Assembly (NCBI GenBank): GCA_025531455.1
Contig: JAMYHL010000056.1
Span: forward strand, 186,001 to 250,000
DNA from: Apiotrichum sp. Y4204
Lineage: Eukaryota > Basidiomycota > Tremellomycetes > Trichosporonales > Trichosporonaceae
Length of the DNA: 64,000 bases
Direction: 5' to 3'
Shown: piece after piece, positions 51,442 to 64,000 of the stretch
How the letters are laid out: every line of letters begins with the position of its first letter
How positions within the stretch are numbered: the first letter of the stretch is position 1
The notes under the pieces: generated by a model
Told to the model about the DNA's origin: nothing
Databases searched by the model: none
What the model saw: only the letters and a program-made list of their open reading frames with translations
Made by a program: the position numbers and the translations under genes

Positions 51442-54400
51442 TTAGGTAAGCGGATGTGGCCGGGGGCGCACAGTGGAGGTGCCTGTCTGAACGACGCCGG
51501 AGCTGGCGGCCGTTGCCGTCGATGTACTGGCCGACCGCATATTTTTGTTACCACGCATGACGACGGCTCGGCCAATGGGCGAATTGGCAAAAGTCCAGTT
51601 GGGATCGCGCTCAGTGATGAACGGGTGGTTGAGGAGCTGGGAAGCGGTGGGACGGTCATCGGGATCGGCGGCGAGACATTTGATGTTCATGAAGTCGTTG
51701 CTGATCTCGTTGAGGTGAACATCGTCAGGCAGTGGCGGACGCGAACGGTTGTTGATTAGCTGGAACATGGCTGCAAACACGGTCTCAAAAGAGCCCCACG
51801 GTCGTTGACCGCTCCACATTTCAAGGACCACGCAACCAAGGGACCAGATGTCGATCTTGCCGTTATAAGTTGCGCTCGTGATAACTTCGGGTGCCATCCA
51901 GAAGACGCTGCCACGCATGTTGGTCGCTTCCCCATTCATATCGTACGCATCTTGCGTCTGCTTGGATATTCCAAAGTCAGAAATCTTGCAGACACCGTTA
52001 GAATCAACAAGAATGTTGTCGCCCTTCAGATCCTGTACCTATTAGTGTGCAAATGGCGTCAAATACTCACGCGATGCCAAATATTCCTGCCATGAAGATA
52101 TGCCAGGCCTTCAAGGATCTGGGCGGTGAAATGCTTGACCAACTGCTCCTCGAAGCGTGCCTGCCCCGGAGTGCGGTAGATGCTTGCAATAGTACCTCCC
52201 GGGACATACTCGAGGAAAATGGAGATGTGTTCTTGGGACACTTCGCAGCCAAGATAAGCCACAATGTTAGGCTGGTAGAGGTCCTTGAGAAGCGAGATTT
52301 CCGACTTGAGGGCATCTATCATACTGATTTGCCGGGAGTCGTTGCGATCCTGTTCGGTCGCTGGTAACTCGACTTGCTTTACTGCCATCATATCGCCCGT
52401 CGTCACGTTCAGAGCGATGTACACTCTTCCGTACGAGCCCTTGCCGATCAGCTCACCCTTGACCCATGTGAGGGTTGTGGGCCGACCGTCCGCGGCAGGG
52501 GACTCGGGCACGATTGCCGTATCGGTGGCGATGCGAGAAGGGGTGACTTCGACAATCTTGTGGTCCCACATGCTCGAGCTCCGCTTCATCTTCTTCTCCT
52601 CGGCGATGCTCAAAGGACGCATTTGCTCACGCTCCCTGTTCCGCTGTAGAACGCGTTTCTTCACTTCAGCCACATTGCGGATGGATTTGCGATGTTCACT
52701 CCTGTTGAACGCGGGAAGCTGAGGCGGAGCGGGGAAGTTGGCAATGATAGCGCCACGAGCAGATGGTGGTGGCGTTCGGGGCCCGCTGCTATCCTTGGAC
52801 GGGGCGCAGCCGCGACTGTGTGCCGTGATCGTTCCTCGTTGGAGCTCTAGTGTTGTTCTTGGCGATGTATCAGAGTTGGGTGTGCTAGGAGCGCTCGAAA
52901 TGCCGGGGTCGACAATAGGTTTGTCCAAGTCGACGTGGGGGAAGAACTGGGCCAGGTTGTCGTAAAGCTGTTCTGGTTCAGGGCGGACATGCCACTCATC
53001 CTTGCGATTGGCATGAAATGATATCACGCGGCTGAGCGAAGACTTGTCATCAACGGCTTCGTCGTCAGAAACGGACGGCAGACGCGGCGGTAATCCCTTC
53101 TGTTCGCGACCACGCGGAGTACCGTTCGCACCGGTATGAACGCTGAGAGCAGGCCGACTCGAATTGTGACCTGAGGTCGAAGCAGTTGGGCGCGTGGGGA
53201 TGAATAATGTAGCTTCCGGTTCGGAGCCATCTACATCCGTCAAGATTGCGTCGGAATGTGCAATGGGCCCATTGGCGTTGTCCACCAACTGGGCAACGCG
53301 ACTTTGCCAGTTATTGCCAAGTGTAGCTGTTCCCTCGCCATTGTCTGGCGCGTGAATTGTGGCGTCTGAGACAACGGTCGCGGTTGAGGTATCCGTAGAG
53401 ACTGAACCATGCCGACGCTGCGAGAGAAGCTCCACCTCCGCGTCCAGGTACGCGGATGGTCCAGCATCGGAGACGCTACGGGGTCGTCGTCCATTCGGAG
53501 CAGGGGTGTTGAGGTAGTCGATGGGGTTTCCATTTGGTACGCTAGTCCCACCCTGTGATGAAGAATTGTCATACACCAAGCTCTGCGCGCGGTCAGGGTG
53601 TGCCGAATCCGGCGTGGGCCATGATGGACGTGGAGACGGGAACTCGACAATGGCCTCGGGTTGCCGAGTTGCGGAGTGGCCCGTGAATCGAGGGTCTTGT
53701 GGATTATGGTGGGAACCGATAGTGACGGAGTGGTACGACGGGTCGGGAAGCATTGGAGTGCTGTGTGATTGGTAATGGTTGTACTGCCGGAGGTTATCCA
53801 CAGAATGTGCATTATGCAACGGTGCGTGATCGTAGTACGGAGATGGCTTGGTAGTTCGACGTGCAGGTGGCGGCGGCGGTGGCGCGGCGGCGCGAGGTCG
53901 CGGATCGGCCTCGTTCCGGGACGGGCCATTTGTGTACCCTGGTGGCCGACTTGCGTATTGGGAGGCAATTGGCATGTCGGTACCCACCTGCATGTACGCC
54001 AAACTGCTGCCGGCGTATTGTTGTATCGTGTCAGAGGTCCGGCGTGGATACGTGCCATCGTCCACCATGTACATCCAGTTCGGATTGTGGTTTTGGCCTA
54101 GTCCTTCCATGTAGTCACGCCGACGCAGACGGTCCTCGGTAAATTGTCTTTGACGAAGGCTGTCGGTAACAATTTCGCTGGGCCGCCGCCCTTCATCCAT
54201 AGACGGTCTTTGATCAAGAGCGTGCTGTGGCAAGGTAAGTCTTAGTCGGAGAGGGATAGGTCGCAAAAACTCACCAGTGGTGCGACTTGCTGTTCATATC
54301 TATTCTGCGCGTCCCGACGCTCCATCTCGAGCTGCTGCATTACCTGCCAGACTTCACGCTCATTCTCTTGCGCTTGAAGAGCAATGAGCTCGTCCCTCCG

Positions 54401-56121
54401 TAGGTCGATTAGACGTTGCCGTTCGCGATCTTCTTCTTCCCTTTGTTCCTCTTGCTGCAGCTGAAGAATAAGTCGTAGGCTTTCGGGATCAACATCAGAG
54501 TAGTCGAGACCACCAGTCACACTGGGACCAGCACCATTCATATGTGCGGCCGTGACGGTGGACTCATCATCAGGGGGCAATGCGGTGAATAATGTTGGCG
54601 GTGACCCTGTCCGCAGCGGGGGCTCAGTGCTGTGGATCGCTGAATCCCTAGTCGAGTTCAATTGAGTCCCGTAGGCATTCGTCTGATCGGATTGAGACCT
54701 GTCACTTAAACTTGTGCGACTGCCACGGCTGCGATCCATGGTTTCTCCAGCACTCCCGAAGCTACCATCCTGGGAATGCTGCGCAGAAGCATGTGGGGTG
54801 TAGGGCGGGGCCGGCTGAATGTTGGTCAAGATCGGCGGCACCCCTGGGCGTTCACGAAAAGCGTTTTCCGAAGGTGGAACGACGGTTGCTGAACCGGGAT
54901 CACCTGGGGCTATCTGTTGAACCAAAAACTGAAGGTTGCCACCAGAGTCACCATGTGCCCGAACCAGGTGGATCAGTTGTTGATGTGTCAAGCCTGGCCG
55001 AGACGTATCGGGTAGTGGCCCTCCCATGTTGGTCCGATAGATGGCAAGTGAGGCAAACTGGTCGTCCCGGAATCGCAGCTAGTCCGTCAGCATTGCGTGC
55101 CACAGCCTGCCAGCCAACTACTCACCCTAGTTAGTATCCTTTCACGAATGCCCTCAGGAGTATGCACGCCTGTGACGTCGACCGCGGAAAAGTTTTCGTT
55201 GTCGACAGTCGCCTGGACGAAAACTCGTTGATTGACGGACGATGAGCGAGGTCGGCTTGACATGGATGATGTGCCCAATGAGTTCTCAGGGCTGGGGACA
55301 CGAATGTGGCCATTCATGGACGATGACGACCCAGCCGAAAGCGGAGGAGGGTTGGAAGGGTGAGTGGGCGGCGAGACAGTGGGGAGGAAGCCCATGCTGA
55401 GGACTGTTTGCGGGGATGTATTCGAGTTCGCTGGAGAAGGCACGGTCGTTGCTCTCAGCGGCGGCAACGGCGGGAGGGGGCCACGAGATGGGCTAGACGG
55501 TGTGTCGCGGAGACCTGTGCGAGGGTCCAAGCGTGGTCCCGTTGGTTCTGTGGGGCTCGTGAAAGCTCGTCTGTTCATGAGATGACGGTCAGGTTGCGGG
55601 GGAGGTTGTGGGGGATGGAATCCTGGAGGATATGGTGATGGGCTGTGAGAAGGGATCGGTAAACTTGGCAAAGGGCCGGGGGTTCTCCTCGGCAACGTGC
55701 CCGGGGTAGATCCACTTGAAGTGGAACGTGGCATGCTACTGGAAATACCAGCAGGGGCTGACGTTCCCAGTGTCGGCGCCGGGGAGGACGAGGGAGGCGC
55801 CCCGTTCAATGCCATACCATAGGGATTGGGAGGAACGAGAGATGGTGACCGCCCTGGGGATGAACGTTGTGGGGAGTTCTGGATTGGTGTCACCCGCACA
55901 GACGAGTTCTGAGAGGCAACACTTAAGCTTGATTCCTCCCCATCAGAGTTGTCGGGGTTGGCGACGAATAGGCCAGGCCCAAACGCCCCCCGCTTCCGTG
56001 CACCGTGCGGACGATTCCGAAGCGATCCTGCATTAGCGGCATTGATAGTAATGGGAGGAATGGGGGGCGACGGTGGCGACGGGCCTGGAGGCAACCTAAA
56101 CGTCGGAGGTGCGCCCGACAT
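51442..56121 (-). CDS. BCK1: MAP kinase kinase kinase BCK1 (cell wall integrity pathway)
   Basis: MAPKKK between Pkc1 and Mkk1/2 in the cell-wall integrity cascade; cytosol and cell cortex. Exons (minus): 56121-55126, 55078-54275, 54224-52071, 52032-51442; 1514 aa; introns 47, 50 and 38 nt. The N-terminus is Pro/Ser-rich. At 310-390 is the BCK1-type ubiquitin-like segment RVFVQATVDNENFSAVDVTG...LRFRDDQFASLAIYRTNMG. Coiled Gln/Glu/Arg-rich sequence lies near 540-600. The kinase domain (about 1185-1450) has the G-loop IGKGSYGRVYIA, the VAIK-type MAVKQVEL, HRDLKGDN (split by the last intron between Arg 1318 and Asp 1319), DFGISK and the activation segment GSVFWMAPEV. All catalytic residues are present. 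The N-terminal segment separates it from STE11 and SSK2. Confidence 0.92.
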
Positions 56122-59100
56122 GGCGGGTCATCCGCACCCGTCCAAGGGTGATGGTGCAGGAGACGGCGGTAAGAATGTGGATTAGCACAGGCGCGAATGA
56201 CTGTCGAAGCGGAGTGACGTGACAGTTAATATGACTGAGGTTGCAGCAATAGCAAGTTTGTGGTCGACGTGAACGATTCCACGACAGCGATGGCAATCGC
56301 GGGTATATTGTAGAGTGAAGCCGAGATGCAATCAGCGCTCAAGTCAAGTCGCGAGTGACTTTGCGCCTTGTTCAGCCAACGGAACACTCAAACAGTGTTG
56401 GACCTCGTCCGTGGGGTGCGAGGAAAGGATGAAGCACAAAACTGGGGTGTGGGAGGTCAACGGTTTTGCTCTGTGTGGTGCGGCGGCGACCGAGAGTCAC
56501 GGTCGGGCTAGGAACCAGCGCGCAGCGGAGACCAGTCAGCTGCTGAGTCTCAAGCCTGTGGTAGGTGCTGAGATGCGAGACAGCCGATGAGTGGGAAAGA
56601 GTAAGCACCTAGATGGAGGGTCGCAACCGAGTGGACGAGGGGCCAGGCGTCGAGATGGCCAGGTGAGCAACGACGATGAGTCGGATGGCTGATTTCGCAA
56701 GAAAACGGTCAACCGAGTTGGCAAGCGATAAGAGTGTGCGAGGACAAGTGATTGCTCGCCAGATGATCTGCGCAGGTCGGATGAGCTAGGCAAGGTGTAT
56801 GAGTCGGAGATTGGCAAGGGCGATGGGTGAGAGAGTGGGAGAGAGTGACGTGCGTGTGTGAACCGGGTGCGTGGTCGAAGCACAAAGTATCCTTCAGCTA
56901 GGGCGGGGACCGAGCTGGGAGGTCGTCGACACTGGGGTGGCCAGTCGATGGTGGATTATGGCCTTGATTGCCAAGTGGAGAGTGCACACGGAAGTGGGAG
57001 GGAGAGGAAGAGAACGGAAAGAATGTGTGATCGTGATTGTCTTTGTGGTGGTGGAGGGGGAAGGGGGCATATAGGCACTGTGGTTGTGGTTGCTTGGTGG
57101 TGGTGGAGAGAGTGTACAGCACCATGCACAAATTGCACAATGCGTGGGTGTGCGTGTGTGCGTGTGGGTGTGTGTGGGAGAGAGAGGCCTGAGAAGTGGT
57201 GGAATGAGTCAGGCGGTGGCGGCAACTGGTCCAAGCTGGCTGCGGGCTGCGGGTTGCTGCCTCCTGGCAGGCGCTGCCTCTGATCGTGCGGACTCTTGTG
57301 GATCTTGCGGAATGGGGCGGCCAGGCCTTGCAGGGGGGGACCGGGGGAATGAGTTGTACTGTACAGCTACAGTATGTTTTGTAGAAGTGGTTTTAGAGTG
57401 CGTGAGTGTGTGTCTGTGTGTGTGGAAGAGTGACGACGGCGGCGGCGGCAGCGGCGACGGCGGCGGCGGATTGTTTGCCTGAGGGCCTGAGGGGCAATTA
57501 GGAAATGGAGACATGAGAGGAGGGGGGGGGGGGGGGGATCCATGCTGGCCCAGCTAGCCCTAGCTTGCAGAGCCCAAAGAGTGTGAGGCCTGGCGGTATG
57601 GCGCAGGATTCCGGAGGACGGAGGGGATATAAGTTAGGGGAAAAGGGAAGGCGGAGGCGAAGGGAGGGGGGAAATGCGCGGGGGCGCTGGGGCAGAGAGC
57701 GGTGTAGCGCGTAGATGGCCACATGCTGGCTCTGCTGCACCAGATCATCTCCACTAGGAGGAGGCTCCTCGGGGGACAGCCCAAACTATCCGGGGGCTTG
57801 TCTATGGATAGACAATCCTATTCGCAGTGGTATTAGGCTCTCACAGGCCATCGTATATACAGTCTACATATATATTTCTTTGGGGGGGCATGCTCCTGCT
57901 ATTGATATATAATAGTACATGAGTCATAGTAACTACCACTATATAACTATACCACAGAGGACAGGCGGCGGCTTGAACTTTGCACAGAAATTGCAGAACG
58001 TTAGACTTCAGATCTCCAAATCTCCAGATTCTTGCACAATTGCCTGTCGAGCTGGTCGAGCATGTTTGTGCAATTTCGTGGCTGGAGGCTTGCGATCTGG
58101 TGAGGTCCTCGAGCTTGAGTTCTGCTCAATAGTATTTCCCAAACGCTTGTGTCCCGCCGCCTCTTTCTTGCATCGCGCAGCGCGCAGCACTGGTTAATCC
58201 GCGAGTCATCGGTTTTGCCCTCTGCACTGTCCGAATCTGATCGGCACCAAGAGAAGGCATGAAGGCAGCTCACTCCTCACGCATTTTCGCACTACGTCGC
58301 CCAATCAAAGCAACGGGCACCGCCGCGATTGCGCGACAAGGTTCACATCTTAGAGCGAGGACATCGGCATCGACCGGGGACAAGCAACTACCTGTCCGAA
58401 CGGCGGTGAAGCTCGCACGCCGGTGGAGACTGAACTTGCCGCAAAGGAAGATTATCGCTGCGCAGTAATGCTGGATCTGTGACTTGGCGGCCCCACGTCT
58501 TGCCGCATATAATCTGCTTCAGCTTGCACCAATTACGCCTTGCAGCCCCTCAGACGACGACCACATGATAGCTGCGGACTGCGCATTCAAGGGGCTGGTG
58601 CGTGTCGGGCCGGCCAGGCCCCAGATCCAAGAACTGAAGTCCAACTGGCCAACAACGCACTCTGTACTACTGTGTGTGTTTGCACTGGTGCCTCGAGCTC
58701 GGGAGGCATGAAACGCCCGTCCCCTTCCCTCGTGTGCTCTGGTATGCATACGTGCATACGTGAGTGGACGCGAGTGGGGCGCGAATGTGCCAACACCGAC
58801 ACGTGGGGAGGAGGAGCTTAAGCGCGCGAAGCGCTTGAGATCTTGAGATCTTACTCGTAACGTAAGACGGTAGTCGCTCAAGTCGCTCAAGTGGTGTAGG
58901 ATCGACATGGATCGGCAGGGTCATTTGGACCAACAGGATCAGCACGATCTAACCAACCAGGGGCCAGAGGATCAGAGGAAGCGTTACCTGGCCTGTGGCC
59001 AGTGGCCAGTGGGCTACAGCAGCGTGGCAGTATTAGCTGCAGTAATTGTTATAATAGCTTGCAGATCACAGCAACTACTTATCCTGATGTCCTGATCAAA

Positions 59101-59849
59101 TGCTGTGTCGAAATTAGGCCCTGTGGCCTTTTGGTTTGTGGGTTGTGGACCTTTGGATCTGTGGACTATGTGGGCTACCGATTGAGCAACTGTGGTAACC
59201 GTATCACTAATCGGTGGATCGGCAACGGGTGCCGCCCTGATCAACCCGATTCGTGTCAGAGATCGTCGTACTATAGTGGACAATGCCGTGCCAAAGTCCG
59301 GCCAGTGGGCAGCATGGGCAGATGGTCAAGGGCCGACACTCTGCGTTCAGGAGAGACACGGCGGACAGTCTGATCGGAATGTTTGTACATATGTGCAGCA
59401 GAAGGCATCACCACTTCTACGAACGGCAAAGGGATCGCCAGTGCGGATTGTTCGGAAGATGCTGTACTTAGCCGCGTTTGATGAGGGGGGTTGATTGGCT
59501 TCAAAATGTAGCGTATCTTGGCCGCGAGGCGGTCCGGGAATCTCCTAGCTCCCACCCATCAATGGGTCAACCCACAATCCGTCACTTCAGGTATCGCGCT
59601 GGTGCTCCTGTTACTGATCAACTGGGGAATTTTCTGTACCGTGTCTCAATCTCGCTCCCAGGTTAAATCGTCCTGTGGTAGGGCGTGAAAACGTTGTGTT
59701 TAGTTTTGCATGCTTTATCAATGTTTTTAGGCGTTTACGATTTTATCTCCCTTCTTAGCGCCGTCCCATCGATGGCTTACTCGAGTTGCGCAACTCACTG
59801 TTGATCGTTAGTATGGGGATCTTTGTGTCTGTGCCGTCTTCTGTTGCAC
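56122..59849. other. 3.7-kb block: BCK1 upstream region and PAN3 3' flank
   Basis: From 56122 to about 57450 the minus strand is pyrimidine-rich and probably carries the BCK1 leader and promoter; the plus strand shows GT-rich repeats (57035-57180). A G16 run lies at 57522-57537. From about 58840 to 59000 duplicated TTGAGATC and TCAAGTCGC words and several GATC sites cluster. GTGGCC/TTGTGGCC-like words recur near 58990-59165. No protein gene is supported. Confidence 0.5.
57522..57537. repeat. G16 homopolymer
   Basis: Sixteen consecutive G following GAGAGGA, in the block upstream of BCK1. Confidence 0.85.
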
Positions 59850-62225
59850 TTACTTGTAGGCCGACTCGATGCACCGGTAGATGTCGCGATACTCGACTAC
59901 GAGGCAGCTCTGCGAGTCCCGCGAAACGAGCATGATCTTCTCGCGGGACCGGGCGCCCGCATCGAGTTTATTGAGGGTGGTAAGGACATGTGACATGTCT
60001 AGGACCGGCTTACCGTCCGGGCGGACCTGATGGAACACGTAGTCACGGAAGAGCTTAAGTACGTAGCGATCGCCCGACTCGGACCACTGTGGATCCATGT
60101 CGAATTCGGGGCGCTCGTTGATGAAACCAAGCTTGATGAGAAGACGGGCGATGCGGCCGTTCTCCAGCTCGGCTCCAAGGTCGCTCTCGAGAGTGTCATT
60201 GTACGTCTGCAACGCGTCGAGCTCGTTCAGGATTCGGGGACCCGCAAGACGCAATACCTCGTCAATCGATTTCATGTTTGTCGGCTTCCCAAGAAGGTAG
60301 GCGACTAGGTTCTTCAAGTCCAGAGAGTACATGCGGCCAATGTACTCGAGACCGGCAGCAAAGTGCTGGCCGGGCTGCATGATGTCCGCGCACAGAGAGT
60401 AGATGAGCTGACCAAAGCTGTACAGGTCTTCTTGTTGGAAGAGTGGCATTGGTGTCTGGTTGTCAAAAGCGAGCACATCGAGAATGCCGACACCATTGAT
60501 CCGTAGGCGGTTCTTTCCAGTGATGAGAATCTTCGTTGCGTCCAGGTTGCGAGCGGCCAGACCAGCGCTATGTATGGCCTTGAGAGCATTGGCAAGCTGG
60601 ATAACGTAGCTCCAGATGACGCGCTCTGCAATGGGCATGCCGGCCTGACGGCGACGAGCCATGCCGTCGGGGCTCAACCACTCGTCGGCAATGGTCGTTG
60701 CGTCCGGGTGGAAGTCGTACACCATGACGAGAGAGTTATCGTTGAACGCCTTGGTGGTAAACGCTTCACGGAGACCAACTATGTTGGCATGTCGGATCTG
60801 CCGCCAGGCCTCGACCGCCGCAAATGCCGCTTCACTTGAGAGCTTGAATCCTGTACGTCAGCAAGTGAACCTTCCTGACACTCACCTTCAATGCGACGTA
60901 GACAATATACATTGCCATCGACGGTGCTCGTTGCGCGGTAGACCGGTCCTGGGTGGTGATACACGCGACTGACTGAGGACTGAGTCGAGGGGTTTCCCAA
61001 GGGTACGAGAGAGTGATAGACGTGCACCTCCGCGGGCAAACCGGCGGAATTGTGTGGGTTGGCGTATGTAGCCTCCTGGCGGGAATGGAGCATGCGGCGA
61101 AGGTCGTCGGGAATAAAGAACGAATGCATGGGCTGACGTCCAACAACATGAGGCAAAGGCGCTGTGTACAGATGGTGGTCCGGCTGTATGTTAGCTGCGG
61201 AACGCAACGAAACTCCTCGTTTGTTACTCACCACGCGACGAGGACCGTTGCCCATAAACATACTTTCCATCGGCGGCTGCTCAAAGTTCATGCTTTCCTC
61301 AAAGCTAAGAGCAGGGCCGGGAAGACCCCCATCGGACGGAGGACCAAACGGGGCTGCATTCGCCCATTCAGCGGGGGGAGGACGAGAAGTCGTTGCCTGG
61401 ACTTGAGCTTGAGGGGATGACTCTCCGACAGACGCCGTCTTGGGAACGAAGACGGGCGCAGACAAGTGCTCCACACCGAGGCCCGATGTCGGTGCGCGTG
61501 ATTCCTTGTCGGGGGTTGCGTAAGGTGCTGCGGCAGCGCTGGTGGTCAGAATGTGATAGAGATGCCAAGGCTCACTTCAGCCCCGATTTCGGAGTTGGGG
61601 TTGGGGGTGCACTGGGGACAGGCGCGGTTGAGGGAGCATTAGTGGGATCGGTGCCCGGCTGCCAGTGTCAGTTGGCGTCACAATCAAGCCGTAAACCATA
61701 CTCACAGGTGGATGATAGTACGCGCACTGGCTGTCAGCGGTCAAGTGCCAGAAGGAGTGAGACTTACACCCTGTTCTTGAAAACGACATGACCTATCTGT
61801 CAGCCTATGTTTCTCAATGTGGGCATGAGCGTGTTATTTCTATAACACGCGGAATCGCATCACCCTAGATGCCATGAAGTTACGATGGAGGCCAACGCTC
61901 CTCACTCTCATTGACGCGTCTGTGGGCGGCCACATCACTCACCCGTAGATCAACACGTTCCGGCAGAGACGTTGCGTCGCGTCAGCTGTGACGCGTCAGC
62001 AAGGTCTCATATTTCTCAATGCCCTCAACCTGGACAGAAGCCTGCGGCCCTGATACCTCAGCACATGCAGCACAATGTGCATGTCACATGGAAAATCACA
62101 CTACCACAGTCCGAGGGTTCGGAACACGTACCCTTCTTCTTCTCCGGTGTGTCGGTCTTCTGCGGGTTGTCGGGAGGGCGAACGATCTGGATCGCCGCGG
62201 AGCGGGCGGGCGCAGGGGCCGCCAT
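59850..62225 (-). CDS. PAN3: PAN3, pseudokinase subunit of the PAN2-PAN3 poly(A) nuclease
   Basis: Bridges PAN2 nuclease to poly(A)-binding protein for initial mRNA deadenylation in the cytoplasm. Exons (minus): 62225-62132, 61985-61943, 61792-61768, 61726-61706, 61658-61576, 61538-61232, 61183-60886, 60850-59850; 623 aa. The N-terminal CCCH finger (C39-x8-C48-x6-C55-x3-H59, LCRNVLIYGSCRFQEQGCAYYH) binds RNA. LSAPVFVPK near residue 130 is the PAM2-like motif for PABP. The pseudokinase lacks catalysis: the HRD position reads AARNLD and the DFG position reads GILD. The C-terminal knob (EFDMDPQWSESGDRYVLKLFRDYVFHQV ... VLTTLNKLDAGARSREKIMLVSRD) is the family signature for PAN2 binding. Two exons are only 25 and 21 nt. 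A possible leader acceptor (GATAG) lies just before the ATG. Confidence 0.93.
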
Positions 62226-62997
62226 GGCCTATCGTACGGAGAGTTTAGTTATCAGAAGCGTGCGACGTGTTGCGCAAGCAGCATGGGGCCGGCGAGTTTG
62301 ATCGAGGTACCCAAGTCTCTCAAGATGTAGGTGTAGACGTCCTACGGTCGCAGTATAAATCGTCGGTGTCGGTCGGTTGAAGGGTGGTCTTGGTCTGCCC
62401 CAGAGACCAAAGTGTTATGATCGGTTGGCGTGCTGGCAACGATGCGTAGAGAAAGTGGTGGTGGTTGGCAGCTCCCCGACCGCGCGTGATAGAGAGAGAG
62501 AGATAGGATCGCGATGTGAAGGAAACCTAGATGTACAGTAAACAGCCGCGCCGTATGCAGCCCGTTCAAAGAGCGGGCGATGGAGACGGCCACTCGGTCT
62601 AGTGTGGATGAAGTGACGGAATGAGTGTGCCTTCAGAGGGGCTGCAGATGGATGGTGGCCGTGTGTGTGAGGATCGAAAGAAGAAGCGGTTGGGAAGGAG
62701 CTCAAGTGGGGTCGACGTTGGTGACGCTGACGGTGATGGGCGGACTCCAGGAGGACGCGTTCCTCAGTCCCTGTACCCATGCACCTCTCTGACCCTCTCC
62801 GGGGATTATTCGAACCCCCCAGGACCACATCTGTTGCCATTCACCTTTGATACACCCACCTGAAAACGGCTTTTGAGTTCTCATCGCCCGATGTATATAT
62901 GTTTGCATGCGGAGAAGAGAGTCGTGAAACAGGTATAAGAATGCGAGGTATTTGTGGTTATCTCTCCGTGTTCAACGGTCCAAGTTGTCTAAATAAT
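62226..62997. other. PAN3 promoter and deoxyhypusine synthase 3' flank
   Basis: 772 bp, no gene. A TGTATATATG element near 62890 and several CT-rich minus-strand words are present; no assigned sites. Confidence 0.5.

Positions 62998-64000
<1,003 letters not shown>

Overview
The window is nuclear DNA of a basidiomycete yeast, most likely a Tremellomycete. The best fit is the Cryptococcus/Trichosporon side of the class, but the species cannot be fixed from sequence alone. Evidence: many tiny spliceosomal introns (mostly 34-60 nt, donors GTGAGT/GTAAGT/GTGGGT, branch sites CTGAC/CTAAC); a CIR1-type iron regulator with one GATA finger plus a Cys-rich iron motif; a fused P450-reductase; and very long pyrimidine-rich leaders ahead of regulatory genes. 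Gene models were built by hand: every listed junction keeps the reading frame and family alignment, but none has RNA support here.

Layout. 1-2329 (-): CYP505-type self-sufficient P450, truncated by the window edge. 4162-4247 (-): intron-containing tRNA-Tyr. 4540-6882 (-): Sds3-like histone deacetylase complex subunit. 6883-13473: no supported protein gene. 13474-16353 (-): Zn2Cys6 factor. 18650-28809 is the gene-dense core: SmB (+), a 938-aa protein with a nucleotidyltransferase-like motif and a CVIA prenylation tail (+), a C2H2 protein (-), VPS25 (+), DNAJC17-like J protein (-), BolA (+). 28810-35434: no supported gene. 35435-38967 (+): second Zn2Cys6 factor in ten exons. 38968-47516: no supported gene. 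47517-50482 (+): CIR1. 50920-51037 (+): U6 snRNA. 51442-56121 (-): BCK1 MAPKKK. 56122-59849: no supported gene. 59850-62225 (-): PAN3. 62998-64000 (-): deoxyhypusine synthase, 5' end outside the window.

Functional threads. RNA metabolism is well represented: SmB and U6 are spliceosomal, the DNAJC17/Cwf23 family assists the spliceosome, and PAN3 drives mRNA deadenylation. Iron homeostasis appears twice: CIR1 itself, and a BolA gene (Fe-S trafficking family) whose promoter carries an exact match to the fungal iron-GATA consensus. The large gene-free blocks lie next to transcription-factor, chromatin or signalling genes.

No CRISPR, no intact mobile element and no rRNA was seen. The most interesting leads are the large CVIA-tailed protein, the iron-GATA site at the BolA promoter, the in-frame alternative acceptor inside the SmB Sm fold, the possible 2.65-kb leader intron of the Sds3-like gene, the PAN3 microexons, and the GATC-dense block near 3.9 kb.
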